DNA of 28,821 bases from contig JAZNOR010000069.1 in NCBI GenBank assembly GCA_045589235.1, forward strand, positions 1 through 28,821, in the 5' to 3' direction. Each line of letters begins with the position of its first letter. The stretch's first letter is position 1. Below the pieces are notes generated by a model. That model was given only the letters and a program-made list of their open reading frames with translations. It had not been told where the DNA came from and ran no database searches. A program made the position numbers and the translations under genes. Below are positions 8,686 through 15,170 of this stretch, in pieces. The stretch comes from RGIG7332 sp045589235. Its GTDB lineage: Bacteria; Bacillota; Clostridia; Oscillospirales; JAAYXM01.

Positions 8686-9480
8686 ATGATAAATTTTATT
8701 CAGAAGAATAAATATTCTTTTGATGATTTGGTTTCAATATATAAGATTCTTCGTTCAGACAATGGTTGCCCGTGGGACCGCGAGCAGGACCATAAAAGTG
8801 TGCGTATGAATTTTATTGAGGAAGTATATGAGGCTTGTGAAGCAATTGACACTGATGACACGGCGCTTTTGCGTGAGGAACTTGGTGATGTGCTTATGCA
8901 GGTCGTTTTCCATTCTGAAATGGAAAGTGAAAAGGGAAGCTTTTCGATTGAAGATGTTACCGATGAGGTTTGTAAAAAACTGATTTATCGCCATCCGCAC
9001 ATTTTTGGCGAGGTTTCCGTTTCGGGCACTGAAGAGGTTCTTTCAAACTGGGAGGATCTTAAGCGCCGCGAAAAAAGACAAGAAACTTTTTCAGATACGT
9101 TGTCTTCGGTTGCAAAATCACTGCCGGCTCTTATGCGTGCAGAAAAGGTGCAGAAGCGCGCAAAGAAATGCGGTTTTGATTGGCCGGATGTTTCCGGTGC
9201 ATATGACAAGGTTCTGGAAGAATTAAACGAGGTTAAAAATGCAGATCCGGCTCATATTGAAGAAGAGCTTGGTGATTTGCTTTTTGCGGTTGTTAATGTT
9301 TCTCGATTTTTAAAGGTTAATCCTGAAGAAGCTTTAACACGTGCAAACGAGAAGTTTATTTCTCGCTTTGCAATGATGGAAAAAATGGCAAACGATGCCG
9401 GATGCGCGCTTTCTGATATGTCTCTCGATGAGATGGACAAATTTTGGAATGCGGCTAAAAAAGTAGAAAAGGTTGATTAA
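8686..9480 (+). CDS. mazG: MazG nucleoside triphosphate pyrophosphohydrolase
   Basis: Hydrolyses (d)NTPs to NMP and PPi, house-cleaning of aberrant nucleotides and possibly (p)ppGpp-linked. 264 aa with two MazG repeats. The first (about 20-125) has GCPWDREQDHKSVR, the metal ligands EEVYE (45-49) and EELGD (64-68). The second (about 170-250) has EELNEVK and EEELGDLLFAVVNV. The Bacillus orthologue YabN carries an extra N-terminal tetrapyrrole-methylase domain, which is absent here, so this is the stand-alone form. ATG 8686 lies ten bases after AGGGAG. Confidence 0.94.
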   Translation: MINFIQKNKYSFDDLVSIYKILRSDNGCPWDREQDHKSVRMNFIEEVYEACEAIDTDDTALLREELGDVLMQVVFHSEMESEKGSFSIEDVTDEVCKKLIYRHPHIFGEVSVSGTEEVLSNWEDLKRREKRQETFSDTLSSVAKSLPALMRAEKVQKRAKKCGFDWPDVSGAYDKVLEELNEVKNADPAHIEEELGDLLFAVVNVSRFLKVNPEEALTRANEKFISRFAMMEKMANDAGCALSDMSLDEMDKFWNAAKKVEKVD

Positions 9481-9527
9481 GTTTTTTAAAAATCAGCTTT
9501 TAAATAAAATTAGGAGGAAAATACACA

Positions 9528-9803
9528 ATGAACAAGACAGAACTTATCGCAAAGGTTGCTGAGAACGCTGGTTTCTCAAAGAAGGATGCTGAAAAGGCTA
9601 TTAACGCTACAGTTGACGCTATCGCTGCTGCTCTCGCTGCAGGTGACAAGGTTCAGCTCGTAGGTTTTGGTGCTTTCGAGGTTAAGAGCCGTGCAGCTCG
9701 CACAGGTCGTAACCCGAGAACAAAAGAGACTATCACCATTCCGGCATCAAAGAGCCCGGTATTTAAGGCTGGTAAGGCTTTAAAGGATGCTGTTGCAAAG
9801 TAA
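9528..9803 (+). CDS. hup: Histone-like DNA-binding protein HU
   Basis: 91 aa, full length. Architectural protein that bends and compacts DNA as a dimer. Typical HU start MNKTELIAKVAENAGFSKK, then GDKVQLVGFGAFEVK and the DNA-clamping beta arm with the invariant Arg-Asn-Pro (TGRNPRTKETI). An excellent Shine-Dalgarno sequence, TAGGAGG, lies upstream of ATG 9528. Codons are strongly biased (GCT for Ala, GGT for Gly, CGT for Arg), unlike its neighbours, as expected for a very abundant protein. HU is not part of the Bacillus cluster but sits between mazG and rqcP in many Clostridia. It has its own terminator. Confidence 0.97.
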   Translation: MNKTELIAKVAENAGFSKKDAEKAINATVDAIAAALAAGDKVQLVGFGAFEVKSRAARTGRNPRTKETITIPASKSPVFKAGKALKDAVAK

Positions 9804-9820
9804 GTTTAGAAACTGAAATT

Positions 9821-9865
9821 CGGGTGAAAGCGAATTTATATTCGCTTTCGCCTGTTTTACTTTTT
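9821..9865 (+). terminator. Intrinsic terminator after hup
   Basis: Fifteen-base-pair stem (9821-9835 with 9840-9854, two G-U pairs), 4-nt loop, then TTTTACTTTTT. The rqcP gene begins 22 bases later, so expression of the downstream yab genes needs read-through or a local promoter. Confidence 0.85.
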
Positions 9866-9887
9866 AGGTTAAAATTGGGGCTGTAAA

Positions 9888-10130
9888 ATGAGAATTGATA
9901 AATTTTTAAAGGTTTCGCGCCTTATCAAACGCCGCACGGTTGCAAATGAAGCGTGCGACAATGAAAGAATTTCCGTTAACGGAAAGGTTGTTAAAGCGTC
10001 ATACGATGTTAAAATCGGCGATGTTATAGAAATTCGCTTCGGCCAGAGAGAGCTTAAAGTTCGCGTGACCGATGTTCGTGAGCACATAGGAAAAGATGAT
10101 GCCCACACATTATATGAAGAAGTAAGATAA
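9888..10130 (+). CDS. rqcP: S4-domain protein RqcP (YabO)
   Basis: 80 aa. Small S4 RNA-binding protein that, with RqcH, supports alanine tailing of nascent chains on stalled 50S subunits in ribosome-associated quality control. The S4 signature is complete: MRIDKFLKVSRLIKRRTVA at the N-terminus and ISVNGKVVKASYDVKIGDVI in the middle. The length matches Bacillus YabO (86 aa). ATG 9888 has only a modest GGGGC ribosome binding site six bases upstream. First gene of the conserved rqcP-yabP-yabQ-divIC-yabR run. Confidence 0.93.
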   Translation: MRIDKFLKVSRLIKRRTVANEACDNERISVNGKVVKASYDVKIGDVIEIRFGQRELKVRVTDVREHIGKDDAHTLYEEVR

Positions 10131-10132
10131 GA

Positions 10133-10161
10133 GCATAAATCTCACGGGAATTCAATATATT
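10133..10161 (+). promoter_or_regulatory. Possible sigma-E promoter of yabP
   Basis: GCATAAAT (10133-10140) and AATATATT (10154-10161) with a 13-bp spacer loosely resemble the sigma-E elements; three -10 bases deviate. In Bacillus yabP and yabQ belong to the mother-cell sigma-E regulon, which is why I looked here. An imperfect 9-bp inverted repeat (10149-10157 / 10168-10176) overlaps the -10 box. Confidence 0.3.
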
Positions 10162-10192
10162 TTACTATGTTGAATTTTAGGGAGGTTTCTTT

Positions 10193-10474
10193 ATGCCTGA
10201 TGATAAAAGAAAAAATACCGATATGCCGCATAATGTCATCCTCGAAGGGCGTGCTAGAATGAGTTTGTCCGGTGTTATTGAAGTTGAAAGCTTTGATGAA
10301 GCCGAAATTTCACTTAGCACAACGCGTGGCATTTTAATTGTGCGAGGAAGCGGTTTGCACGTTGAACGCCTTTGTCTTGAAACAGGAGATATGCAGATTG
10401 AAGGTATTGTTAGTTCGCTCCAATATCTTGAGGATGAGCGAGGCGGCGGATTTTTCTCGCGTTTGTTTAAGTAG
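10193..10474 (+). CDS. yabP: Sporulation protein YabP
   Basis: 93 aa, YabP/YqfC family. Required for sporulation in Bacillus, exact biochemical role unknown. The family pattern is clear: a start DMPHNVILEGRARMSLSGV, then VESFDEAEISLSTTRGILIVRGSGLHVERLCLETGDMQIEG in the middle, and a C-terminal GGGFFSRLFK. AGGGAGG lies eight bases before ATG 10193. The preceding 62-nt gap may hold a sporulation promoter. yabQ starts at or just after this stop. Confidence 0.93.
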   Translation: MPDDKRKNTDMPHNVILEGRARMSLSGVIEVESFDEAEISLSTTRGILIVRGSGLHVERLCLETGDMQIEGIVSSLQYLEDERGGGFFSRLFK

Positions 10475-10483
10475 GTGATGCTC

Positions 10484-10915
10484 GTGTTAAACCATGCATC
10501 ACAACAATTTATTGAATTTTTTTATTCCGCACTTTTTGGAATAGCATGTGGTATGTTATACGATATATCAGCACTTATTCGCTTGTATTTGTCTGGCAAA
10601 AAGCTTGCATGTGCACTAGTCGATTTGCTGTTTTGCGCAACTTGTATAGTGGCACTTTTTGCCTTTTTATTACTTGCTACCGATGGCATACTTCGATGGT
10701 ATGTAATACTTGCAACTTTTTTAGGATTTTTTATCTATAAGAATACAATTTCCGGATTGTTTTTTTCTTTGATCCGTAGTATAATAAAAATAAGTATAAG
10801 AGTTTTAAATTTATCGGTCTTGCCGATTTATAAATTTTTAGACTATTTAAAGTTGCGGTGCAAGGTGAAAGGAAGTGGAACGGAAGGTGGCAAAGAAGAG
10901 GAGAAGAAAACGTAG
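10484..10915 (+). CDS. yabQ: Spore cortex protein YabQ
   Basis: About 143 aa integral membrane protein with four or five hydrophobic segments; needed for spore cortex formation in Bacillus. The N-terminus QFIEFFYSALFGIACGMLYDI matches the family, and the C-terminus is short and charged (TEGGKEEEKKT). Start uncertain: GTG 10475, ATG 10478 and GTG 10484 are all in frame. I prefer 10484 because AGGTGA (10473-10478) then sits at proper spacing. The end overlaps divIC by 29-41 bases, so the two are translationally coupled. Confidence 0.85.
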   Translation: MLNHASQQFIEFFYSALFGIACGMLYDISALIRLYLSGKKLACALVDLLFCATCIVALFAFLLLATDGILRWYVILATFLGFFIYKNTISGLFFSLIRSIIKISIRVLNLSVLPIYKFLDYLKLRCKVKGSGTEGGKEEEKKT

Positions 10916-11180
10916 AAACGGTCTTTTTTCAAAAATTATTGTATTTGCTTTTGTCATTTATTCCGTTGCAACTTTGATATCGTTGCAGGTTCAGATAAAT
11001 GATAAGAACGAAGAAAAAAGTATTCTGCAAGTTCAGATCGAGGAGAAGAATGCAGAGAAAGCTCAGCTTTCTGGTATTATCGATGAGGAGCTTGATGAAG
11101 AATATATAATTTCCGAGGCGCAAAAACAAGGTTATGCAGCTCCGAATGAGCGCGTATTTGTTGATGTGTCCGGGCAGTAA
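10875..11180 (+). CDS. divIC: Septum formation initiator DivIC/FtsB-like
   Basis: 101 aa, small bitopic division protein. Very basic N-terminus (KKRRRKRRN), one transmembrane helix at about 18-37 (LFSKIIVFAFVIYSVATLIS), a periplasmic-side coiled coil at about 38-75 (VQINDKNEEKSILQVQIEEK) and the conserved GYAAPNERVFVD tail. It works with FtsL and DivIB in the divisome. The start is either GTG 10875 or GTG 10887; both overlap the yabQ end. Same gene order as in Bacillus. Confidence 0.9.
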   Translation: MERKVAKKRRRKRRNGLFSKIIVFAFVIYSVATLISLQVQINDKNEEKSILQVQIEEKNAEKAQLSGIIDEELDEEYIISEAQKQGYAAPNERVFVDVSGQ

Positions 11181-11210
11181 AAAGTTTTTAGGGAGGACAA
11201 AAGGTAGTTT

Positions 11211-11621
11211 ATGGAGCTCGCAGTTGGGTCAATTTTTCAGGGTAAGGTTATGAGTATCACGAAGTTTGGTGCTTTTGTTTCTTTACCTGAAAACAGAACC
11301 GGAATGGTACATATTTCGGAAGTATCAAACACTTATGTAAGCGATATTACAAAACATCTTCAGGAGGGGCAGGAGGTTTCTGTCAAGGTCATTGCAATTG
11401 ACCCTGCAGGTCGTATCAATTTATCTATTAAGCAGACGCTCAAACCGCAGAACGAACGCCAGCCTCTAAGAAGGGAAGCACGTCCGCAAAAGCCTGTTGA
11501 AGAGGTAGCGAACACATTTGAGGATAAGCTCCGTAAGTTTATGCAGGATAGTGAGAGCCGTATGTCCGACCTTAAAATAGGAACGGAAAAACGTCGCAGT
11601 ACCCGCAGAGGAAAAAAATAG
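11211..11621 (+). CDS. yabR: S1 RNA-binding domain protein YabR
   Basis: 136 aa. One S1 domain (residues ~5-75: GSIFQGKVMSITKFGAFVSL, GMVHISEVSNTYV, INLSIKQTL) and a basic, low-complexity tail ending RRSTRRGKK. Similar to general-stress protein 13/YabR; it probably binds RNA or ribosomes, and its exact role is unknown. Two purine-rich stretches precede the start: GGGAGG (14 nt away) and AAAGGT (better spaced). Last gene of the yab run, followed at once by a terminator. Confidence 0.92.
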   Translation: MELAVGSIFQGKVMSITKFGAFVSLPENRTGMVHISEVSNTYVSDITKHLQEGQEVSVKVIAIDPAGRINLSIKQTLKPQNERQPLRREARPQKPVEEVANTFEDKLRKFMQDSESRMSDLKIGTEKRRSTRRGKK

Positions 11622-11626
11622 AGATT

Positions 11627-11652
11627 AAAAACGCCGACACCACGGCGTTTTT
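11627..11652 (+). terminator. Terminator of the yab cluster
   Basis: AAAAACGCCG (11627-11636) pairs with CGGCGTTTTT (11643-11652) around a 6-nt loop. A-tract and T-tract make it potentially bidirectional. Confidence 0.9.
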
Positions 11653-11659
11653 ATTGCAT

Positions 11660-11759
11660 AAAAAGGACGCCTGATATTTCTATCAGGCGCCAAAAAAGTG
11701 GGTTGTGGGGATAAAGATATGAATGGTGCTTTCGTGAGAAGTAAAATTACCTCTCAACT
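11660..11759 (-). ncRNA. Candidate small RNA gene of about 100 nt, no known family
   Basis: Transcription unit inferred from a promoter (11767-11795) and a terminator on the minus strand. The terminator is a 9-bp stem, 11668-11676 with 11681-11689, loop GAAA on the RNA, then UCCUUUUU. The 5' end folds into GAGAGG/CUUCUC (about 7 bp). The middle is pyrimidine- and A-rich, unstructured, and includes CCCCACAACCCAC. No annotated gene lies downstream on this strand. A 24-codon frame from a TTG near the 5' end exists but has no ribosome binding site. I recognise no Rfam family. Confidence 0.55.
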
Positions 11760-11766
11760 GATTTAA

Positions 11767-11795
11767 ATTATACCAGATATTTCCAGTTTTGTAAA
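11767..11795 (-). promoter_or_regulatory. SigA-type promoter of the candidate small RNA
   Basis: On the minus strand TTTACA (11790-11795), 17-bp spacer, TATAAT (11767-11772): 11 of 12 consensus bases. The inverted repeat AAACGA-N3-TCGTTT (11793-11807) overlaps the -35 box and could be an operator. Confidence 0.7.
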
Positions 11796-11844
11796 CGAAA
11801 ATCGTTTTGCAAATTACGACAAAAAACGGGGAAGGAAAGTTTTT

Positions 11845-12975
11845 ATGCGTAAAATAATTAAGAACGCAAAAATTTATACTATGGATGACGATATAATCGA
11901 AAACGGCTATGTTGCTTTTGAAAACGGAAAAATTTTACAGCTAGGAGAAATGAAAGATTTCGCAGGCGGAGATGCATTTGACGCTGAGGGAGGAATTCTG
12001 CTCCCGGGTCTTATTGATCCGCATACACATATAGGTAATTTCGGCGAGGGCGTTCGTTTTGAGGGATATGACGGCAATGAGGAGACCGATCCCGTAACTC
12101 CGCATCTTCGCATAATTGATGCAACAAATCCGCTTGATGCGGCATTTGAGGATGCTCGATGCGCCGGTGTTACAACGGTAATTACAGGGCCGGGAAGTGC
12201 AAATCCGATTGGCGGAATGGGAATCGCAATCAAGACAAATGGCATATGCATTGATGATATGGTGATTAAGTCACCTGCAACAATGAAGCTTGCTTTTGGC
12301 GAAAATCCGAAAATGACATATAAGGGCAAAGGACCTAATTCCCGTATGGCGGCAGCGGCACTTGTTCGCGAAGCACTAAAAAAGGCAGAAGAGTATGGCG
12401 ATGCGCGCCTTGCGGAAAGTCCGTGCAGCTTAAATATGAAGTATGAGGCACTTCTTCCCGTCCTTTCGGGCGAGCTTCCCGTTCATATTCATTGCCACAG
12501 ACAGGACGATATATTCACGGCTATAAGAATTTCAAAAGAATTTGGTTTAAACACGGCGCTCGTTCATGTATCTGAGGGGTATTTGATTGCAGATAGACTT
12601 GCGGAGGAGAATCTTCCGGTTATAACAGGTCCGATAATCAATAATCGCTCAAAACCGGAGCTTGCAAATATAAGCGTAGAAAATACAGCTAAGCTCGCAA
12701 AAGCAGGAATTAAGGTCGCAATATGCACCGACCATCCGGAAATTCCGCAGCAGTATCTGATGCTCTCAGCCGCGCTTGCGGCGCGTGAGGGAATTGAGGA
12801 TTATGAAGCCCTCAAGATGATTACAATCAACGCGGCAGAAATTGCAGGAATTGATGAGCGCGTTGGCTCGATTACCGGCGGTAAGGATGCGGATTTTGTT
12901 CTCTATGACGGGCATCCGTTTGACAACCGTTCAAAAGTGAAAGCGGTCTGGATTGACGGTGAGAAAATAAAATAA
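11845..12975 (+). CDS. Amidohydrolase, imidazolonepropionase-like
   Basis: 376 aa metal-dependent hydrolase. Metal ligands: HTH (His60, His62), His216/His218 in the cluster HIHCH, His241 (LVHVSEGY) and Asp296 (ICTDHPEIPQQ). The C-terminus GSITGGKDADFVLYDGHPFD is the usual end of the family. Proteins like this are annotated as imidazolonepropionase-related, but no hut genes are nearby and substrate is unknown. ATG 11845 follows AAGGAAA. Stands alone between two terminators; I see no convincing plus-strand promoter in the 190 bases before it. Confidence 0.85.
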   Translation: MRKIIKNAKIYTMDDDIIENGYVAFENGKILQLGEMKDFAGGDAFDAEGGILLPGLIDPHTHIGNFGEGVRFEGYDGNEETDPVTPHLRIIDATNPLDAAFEDARCAGVTTVITGPGSANPIGGMGIAIKTNGICIDDMVIKSPATMKLAFGENPKMTYKGKGPNSRMAAAALVREALKKAEEYGDARLAESPCSLNMKYEALLPVLSGELPVHIHCHRQDDIFTAIRISKEFGLNTALVHVSEGYLIADRLAEENLPVITGPIINNRSKPELANISVENTAKLAKAGIKVAICTDHPEIPQQYLMLSAALAAREGIEDYEALKMITINAAEIAGIDERVGSITGGKDADFVLYDGHPFDNRSKVKAVWIDGEKIK

Positions 12976-12976
12976 G

Positions 12977-13004
12977 AAAAAGACGGGTATTTCCCGTCTT
13001 TTTT
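12977..13004 (+). terminator. Terminator after the amidohydrolase
   Basis: AAAAAGACGGG (12977-12987) pairs with CCCGTCTTTTTT (12993-13004), loop TATTT. Confidence 0.9.
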
Positions 13005-13028
13005 ATATATAAAAAATGTAAAATGCAC

Positions 13029-13057
13029 TTGACATTTTTGTGGTTAATGAGTATACT
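13029..13057 (+). promoter_or_regulatory. SigA promoter of the XRE regulator
   Basis: TTGACA (13029-13034), 17-bp spacer, TATACT (13052-13057). It lies inside the longest possible reading frame of the regulator, which confirms that the real start is the TTG at 13100. Confidence 0.85.
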
Positions 13058-13063
13058 GTAAAT

Positions 13064-13079
13064 GTAAAGTTAACTTTAC
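13064..13079 (+). promoter_or_regulatory. Perfect 16-bp palindrome, likely operator
   Basis: GTAAAGTTAACTTTAC is fully self-complementary. It begins seven bases after the -10 box, at the expected transcription start, and ends before the ribosome binding site. It is probably bound by the XRE protein encoded directly downstream (inference). Confidence 0.7.
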
Positions 13080-13099
13080 TATCTGCAGAGGTGATTTTT

Positions 13100-13297
13100 T
13101 TGTACAACAGAATAAGAGCGTTGCGTAAAGAGAATAAGGTTACGCAGGACGAGCTGGCAGGCGCAGTGGGAGTGACGCGTCAGACAATTATATCATTGGA
13201 AAACGGGAAATATAATGCATCATTGCAGCTTGCTCACAAAATTTCAAAGTATTTTGATATGAAAATCGAAGATGTTTTTATTTTTGAGGAGGACTAA
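13100..13297 (+). CDS. XRE-family transcriptional regulator (YozG-like)
   Basis: 66 aa, essentially one helix-turn-helix domain: RIRALRKENKVTQDELAGAV, then GVTRQTIISLENGKYNASLQLAHKI and the family-typical end DVFIFEED. Small repressor of the YozG type, usually paired with a membrane protein, as here. The frame opens at 13040, but the promoter and operator lie there. TTG 13100, five bases after AGAGGTGA, is the credible start. Predicted to repress its own operon through the palindrome at 13064-13079. Confidence 0.9.
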   Translation: MYNRIRALRKENKVTQDELAGAVGVTRQTIISLENGKYNASLQLAHKISKYFDMKIEDVFIFEED

Positions 13298-13299
13298 CT

Positions 13300-13716
13300 A
13301 TGGATTATAAAAAGAAACTTAAGTCAAGATTAAATATTGCTATTATTTATATAGCATTGGGAATAATGATGATTGTCGGGTCATCCGCAACTAAAACGGA
13401 TAATGACTTTATTTCATCGTTTGGTTTTGTAATCATCATAATGGGATTTGTTCGCATCAGGAATTATCGTATGATTACTAAAAATGATGACACAATAAGG
13501 AAACAAGAAATTATTGAAACGGATGAAAGAAATATTACAATCCAGAGTAAAGCAAAGAGTGCAACATTCTCAATATACACTCTGCTTTTAGCCACAGCGG
13601 TAATTGTTTTGTCACTTTTTAATATGCGCGAAGCGGCAAAATGGATTTCATATTCAGTTCTATTGCTTGTTGTAATTTATTGGATTTGCTACTTGGTATA
13701 TCAGAAAAAGCTTTGA
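13300..13716 (+). CDS. Four-helix membrane protein (DUF2178-like)
   Basis: 138 aa with four hydrophobic segments at about 12-30, 40-57, 88-108 and 115-133. A charged loop between helices 2 and 3 contains ETDERNITIQSKAKSATF, a pattern typical of small membrane proteins co-encoded with XRE regulators. Function unknown; the family name is a resemblance, not a certainty. AGGAGGA precedes ATG 13300, and the gene starts 2 nt after the regulator, so they form one operon. The stop codon lies inside the terminator stem. Confidence 0.8.
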   Translation: MDYKKKLKSRLNIAIIYIALGIMMIVGSSATKTDNDFISSFGFVIIIMGFVRIRNYRMITKNDDTIRKQEIIETDERNITIQSKAKSATFSIYTLLLATAVIVLSLFNMREAAKWISYSVLLLVVIYWICYLVYQKKL

Positions 13717-13739
13717 GATAATATTCTCAAAGCTTTTTT
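13705..13739 (+). terminator. Terminator of the XRE operon
   Basis: AAAAAGCTTTGAGA (13705-13718) pairs with TCTCAAAGCTTTTT (13725-13738), loop TAATAT; the upstream arm includes the stop codon of the membrane protein. Confidence 0.9.
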
Positions 13740-13750
13740 ATTAAAAGCCC

Positions 13751-13779
13751 TTGCAAAAAGGCTTGATTTCTTATATAAT
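13751..13779 (+). promoter_or_regulatory. Promoter of tRNA-Ser
   Basis: TTGCAA (13751-13756), 17-bp spacer, TATAAT (13774-13779); the tRNA starts 27 bases after the -10 box. Confidence 0.65.
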
Positions 13780-13806
13780 ATTAATCGTACTATGATGTGT
13801 TAATAT

Positions 13807-13898
13807 GGAGACGTATCGAAGTGGTCATAACGGGGCTGACTCGAAATCAGTTTGCCGGTAACTCCGGCACGTGGGTTCGAATCCCACCGTCTCCGCCA
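13807..13898 (+). tRNA. tRNA-Ser(CGA)
   Basis: 92 nt with encoded CCA. The acceptor stem GGAGACG pairs with CGTCTCC. The anticodon loop CTCGAAA gives CGA, reading UCG. A long variable arm (GCCGGTAACTCCGGC) marks a class II serine tRNA, and the T loop TTCGAAT is standard. An open reading frame running through it is fortuitous. Confidence 0.97.
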
Positions 13899-13938
13899 AT
13901 CAAAAAGCACATCAACTGTGTTGGTGTGCTTTTTGATT
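13899..13938 (+). terminator. Long hairpin between tRNA-Ser and mannonate dehydratase
   Basis: An 18-bp stem starts at the A of the tRNA CCA (13898-13915 with 13921-13938, one G-U pair, loop CTGTG); its 3' arm contains GTGCTTTTT. Works as a terminator or attenuator. The uxuA start is only 41 bases further on, and no usable promoter lies between. Confidence 0.75.
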
Positions 13939-13979
13939 GCGACAATACACAAAATGCCAATATAAAAGGAGCGATAAGT

Positions 13980-15065
13980 ATGAAAATGACATTCCGCTGG
14001 TACGGCGAAGGCAACGATAAGATTAGCCTTTCCGATATCAAGCAGATTCCGGGTGTCGACGGTATCGTTTGGGCTCTCCATCACAAGATGCCGGGTGAAA
14101 TCTGGGAGGAAGAGGAGATTGCAGAGGTTAAGCGTCAGCTCGACGAGTATGGCTTCAATATGGATGTTATTGAGTCAATCAATGTTCACGATGACATTAA
14201 AATCGGTCTCCCGACAAGAGATAAATATATCGAAAATTACAAGCAGTGTATCAGAAACGTTGCTAAGTTCGGCGTTAAGGTTATCTGCTACAACTTTATG
14301 CCGATTTTCGACTGGACAAGAAGTAACCTTTTCCACGAAATGGGCGACGGCTCTACTGCTCTTTTCTATGAAAAGGGTATGATTCAGGACGATTATAAGG
14401 CTATGGCTGACTACATTCTCGGCTTTACCGAGAAGTATAATATGTCATTCCCAGGCTGGGAGCCTGAGCGTATGGCAAAGCTTGACGAGCTCTTTAAGGC
14501 TTACGAGGGCGTTACCCACGAGAAATTATGGGCTAACCTCAAGTACTTCCTCGAGGCTATTATGCCGACCTGCCACGAGTGCGACGTCAAAATGGCTATT
14601 CATATGGACGATCCGCCATGGGATATCTTCGGTATTCCGCGTCTTCTCATCAATGAGGAGAACATCGACCGCTTCTTAAAGATGGTTGATGACCCGTATA
14701 ACTGCTTAACTCTTTGCTCGGGTTCACTCGGTGCAAATCCTGATAATGATGTTGCAGCAATCGTTCGCAAGCACTGCGACAGAATCGCATTTGCTCACAT
14801 CAGAAACGTAAAGAACTTCCCGAACGGTGACTTCTCTGAGGCTTCTCACCGCGATTGCGACGGCGATACAGGTATTCTTGAAATCGTTAAGGCATATCAC
14901 GACTGTGGTTTTGACGGCTATATCCGTCCTGACCACGGAAGACACCTCTGGGATGAGGGTCCGGGTAACGTTCGTCCGGGATACGGTCTTTATGACAGAG
15001 CCCTCGGTATCATGTATATGCACGGTATTTGGGACACACTCGACAGAATTAAAGGAATTAAATAA
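13980..15065 (+). CDS. uxuA: Mannonate dehydratase
   Basis: Dehydrates D-mannonate to 2-keto-3-deoxygluconate in glucuronate breakdown. 361 aa TIM-barrel enzyme. Typical stretches include MKMTFRWYGEGNDKISL at the start, IPGVDGIVWALHH, VICYNFMPIFDWTRS, KMAIHMDDPPWDIFGIPR, LTLCSGSLGANP, AHIRNVK and YIRPDHGRHLWDE with metal-binding His and Asp residues. ATG 13980 follows GGAG by eight bases; the frame upstream is the tRNA. Codon use is C-ending and GCT-rich, suggesting high expression. uxuB, uxaC and kdgK are not adjacent, so the rest of the pathway must lie elsewhere. Confidence 0.95.
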   Translation: MKMTFRWYGEGNDKISLSDIKQIPGVDGIVWALHHKMPGEIWEEEEIAEVKRQLDEYGFNMDVIESINVHDDIKIGLPTRDKYIENYKQCIRNVAKFGVKVICYNFMPIFDWTRSNLFHEMGDGSTALFYEKGMIQDDYKAMADYILGFTEKYNMSFPGWEPERMAKLDELFKAYEGVTHEKLWANLKYFLEAIMPTCHECDVKMAIHMDDPPWDIFGIPRLLINEENIDRFLKMVDDPYNCLTLCSGSLGANPDNDVAAIVRKHCDRIAFAHIRNVKNFPNGDFSEASHRDCDGDTGILEIVKAYHDCGFDGYIRPDHGRHLWDEGPGNVRPGYGLYDRALGIMYMHGIWDTLDRIKGIK

Positions 15066-15068
15066 ATT

Positions 15069-15099
15069 AAAAAGCACGGTGAAATTCACCGTGCTTTTT
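15069..15099 (+). terminator. Terminator after uxuA
   Basis: AAAAAGCACGGTGA (15069-15082) pairs with TCACCGTGCTTTTT (15086-15099). Its outer nine base pairs are identical to those of the hairpin in front of the gene. Confidence 0.92.
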
Positions 15100-15170
15100 G
15101 TTTGCATTATAAGTATATTGGATTTTTTGAGATAGTTAGTCATTCTTTTTTATAAATAACATATTCCTTA

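Noticed and set aside
6440..12329. Minus-strand ORFs of 138-140 codons opposite the two amidohydrolase genes (6440-6856, 11907-12329)
   Set aside because: Shadows of strongly conserved plus-strand enzymes; low-complexity Ser/Pro/Ile-rich translations.
13040..13099. GTG start of the XRE regulator at 13040
   Set aside because: The stretch holds the promoter and operator; the TTG at 13100 has the ribosome binding site and matches the family length.
13937..13966. Possible promoter TTGCGA-18-TATAAA in front of uxuA
   Set aside because: The would-be -10 box overlaps the Shine-Dalgarno sequence, so the transcript would start after it and lack a ribosome binding site.
13797..13979. N-terminal extension of mannonate dehydratase through the tRNA-Ser
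   Set aside because: The frame is open by chance across a complete class II tRNA; ATG 13980 has a proper ribosome binding site and the family starts there.
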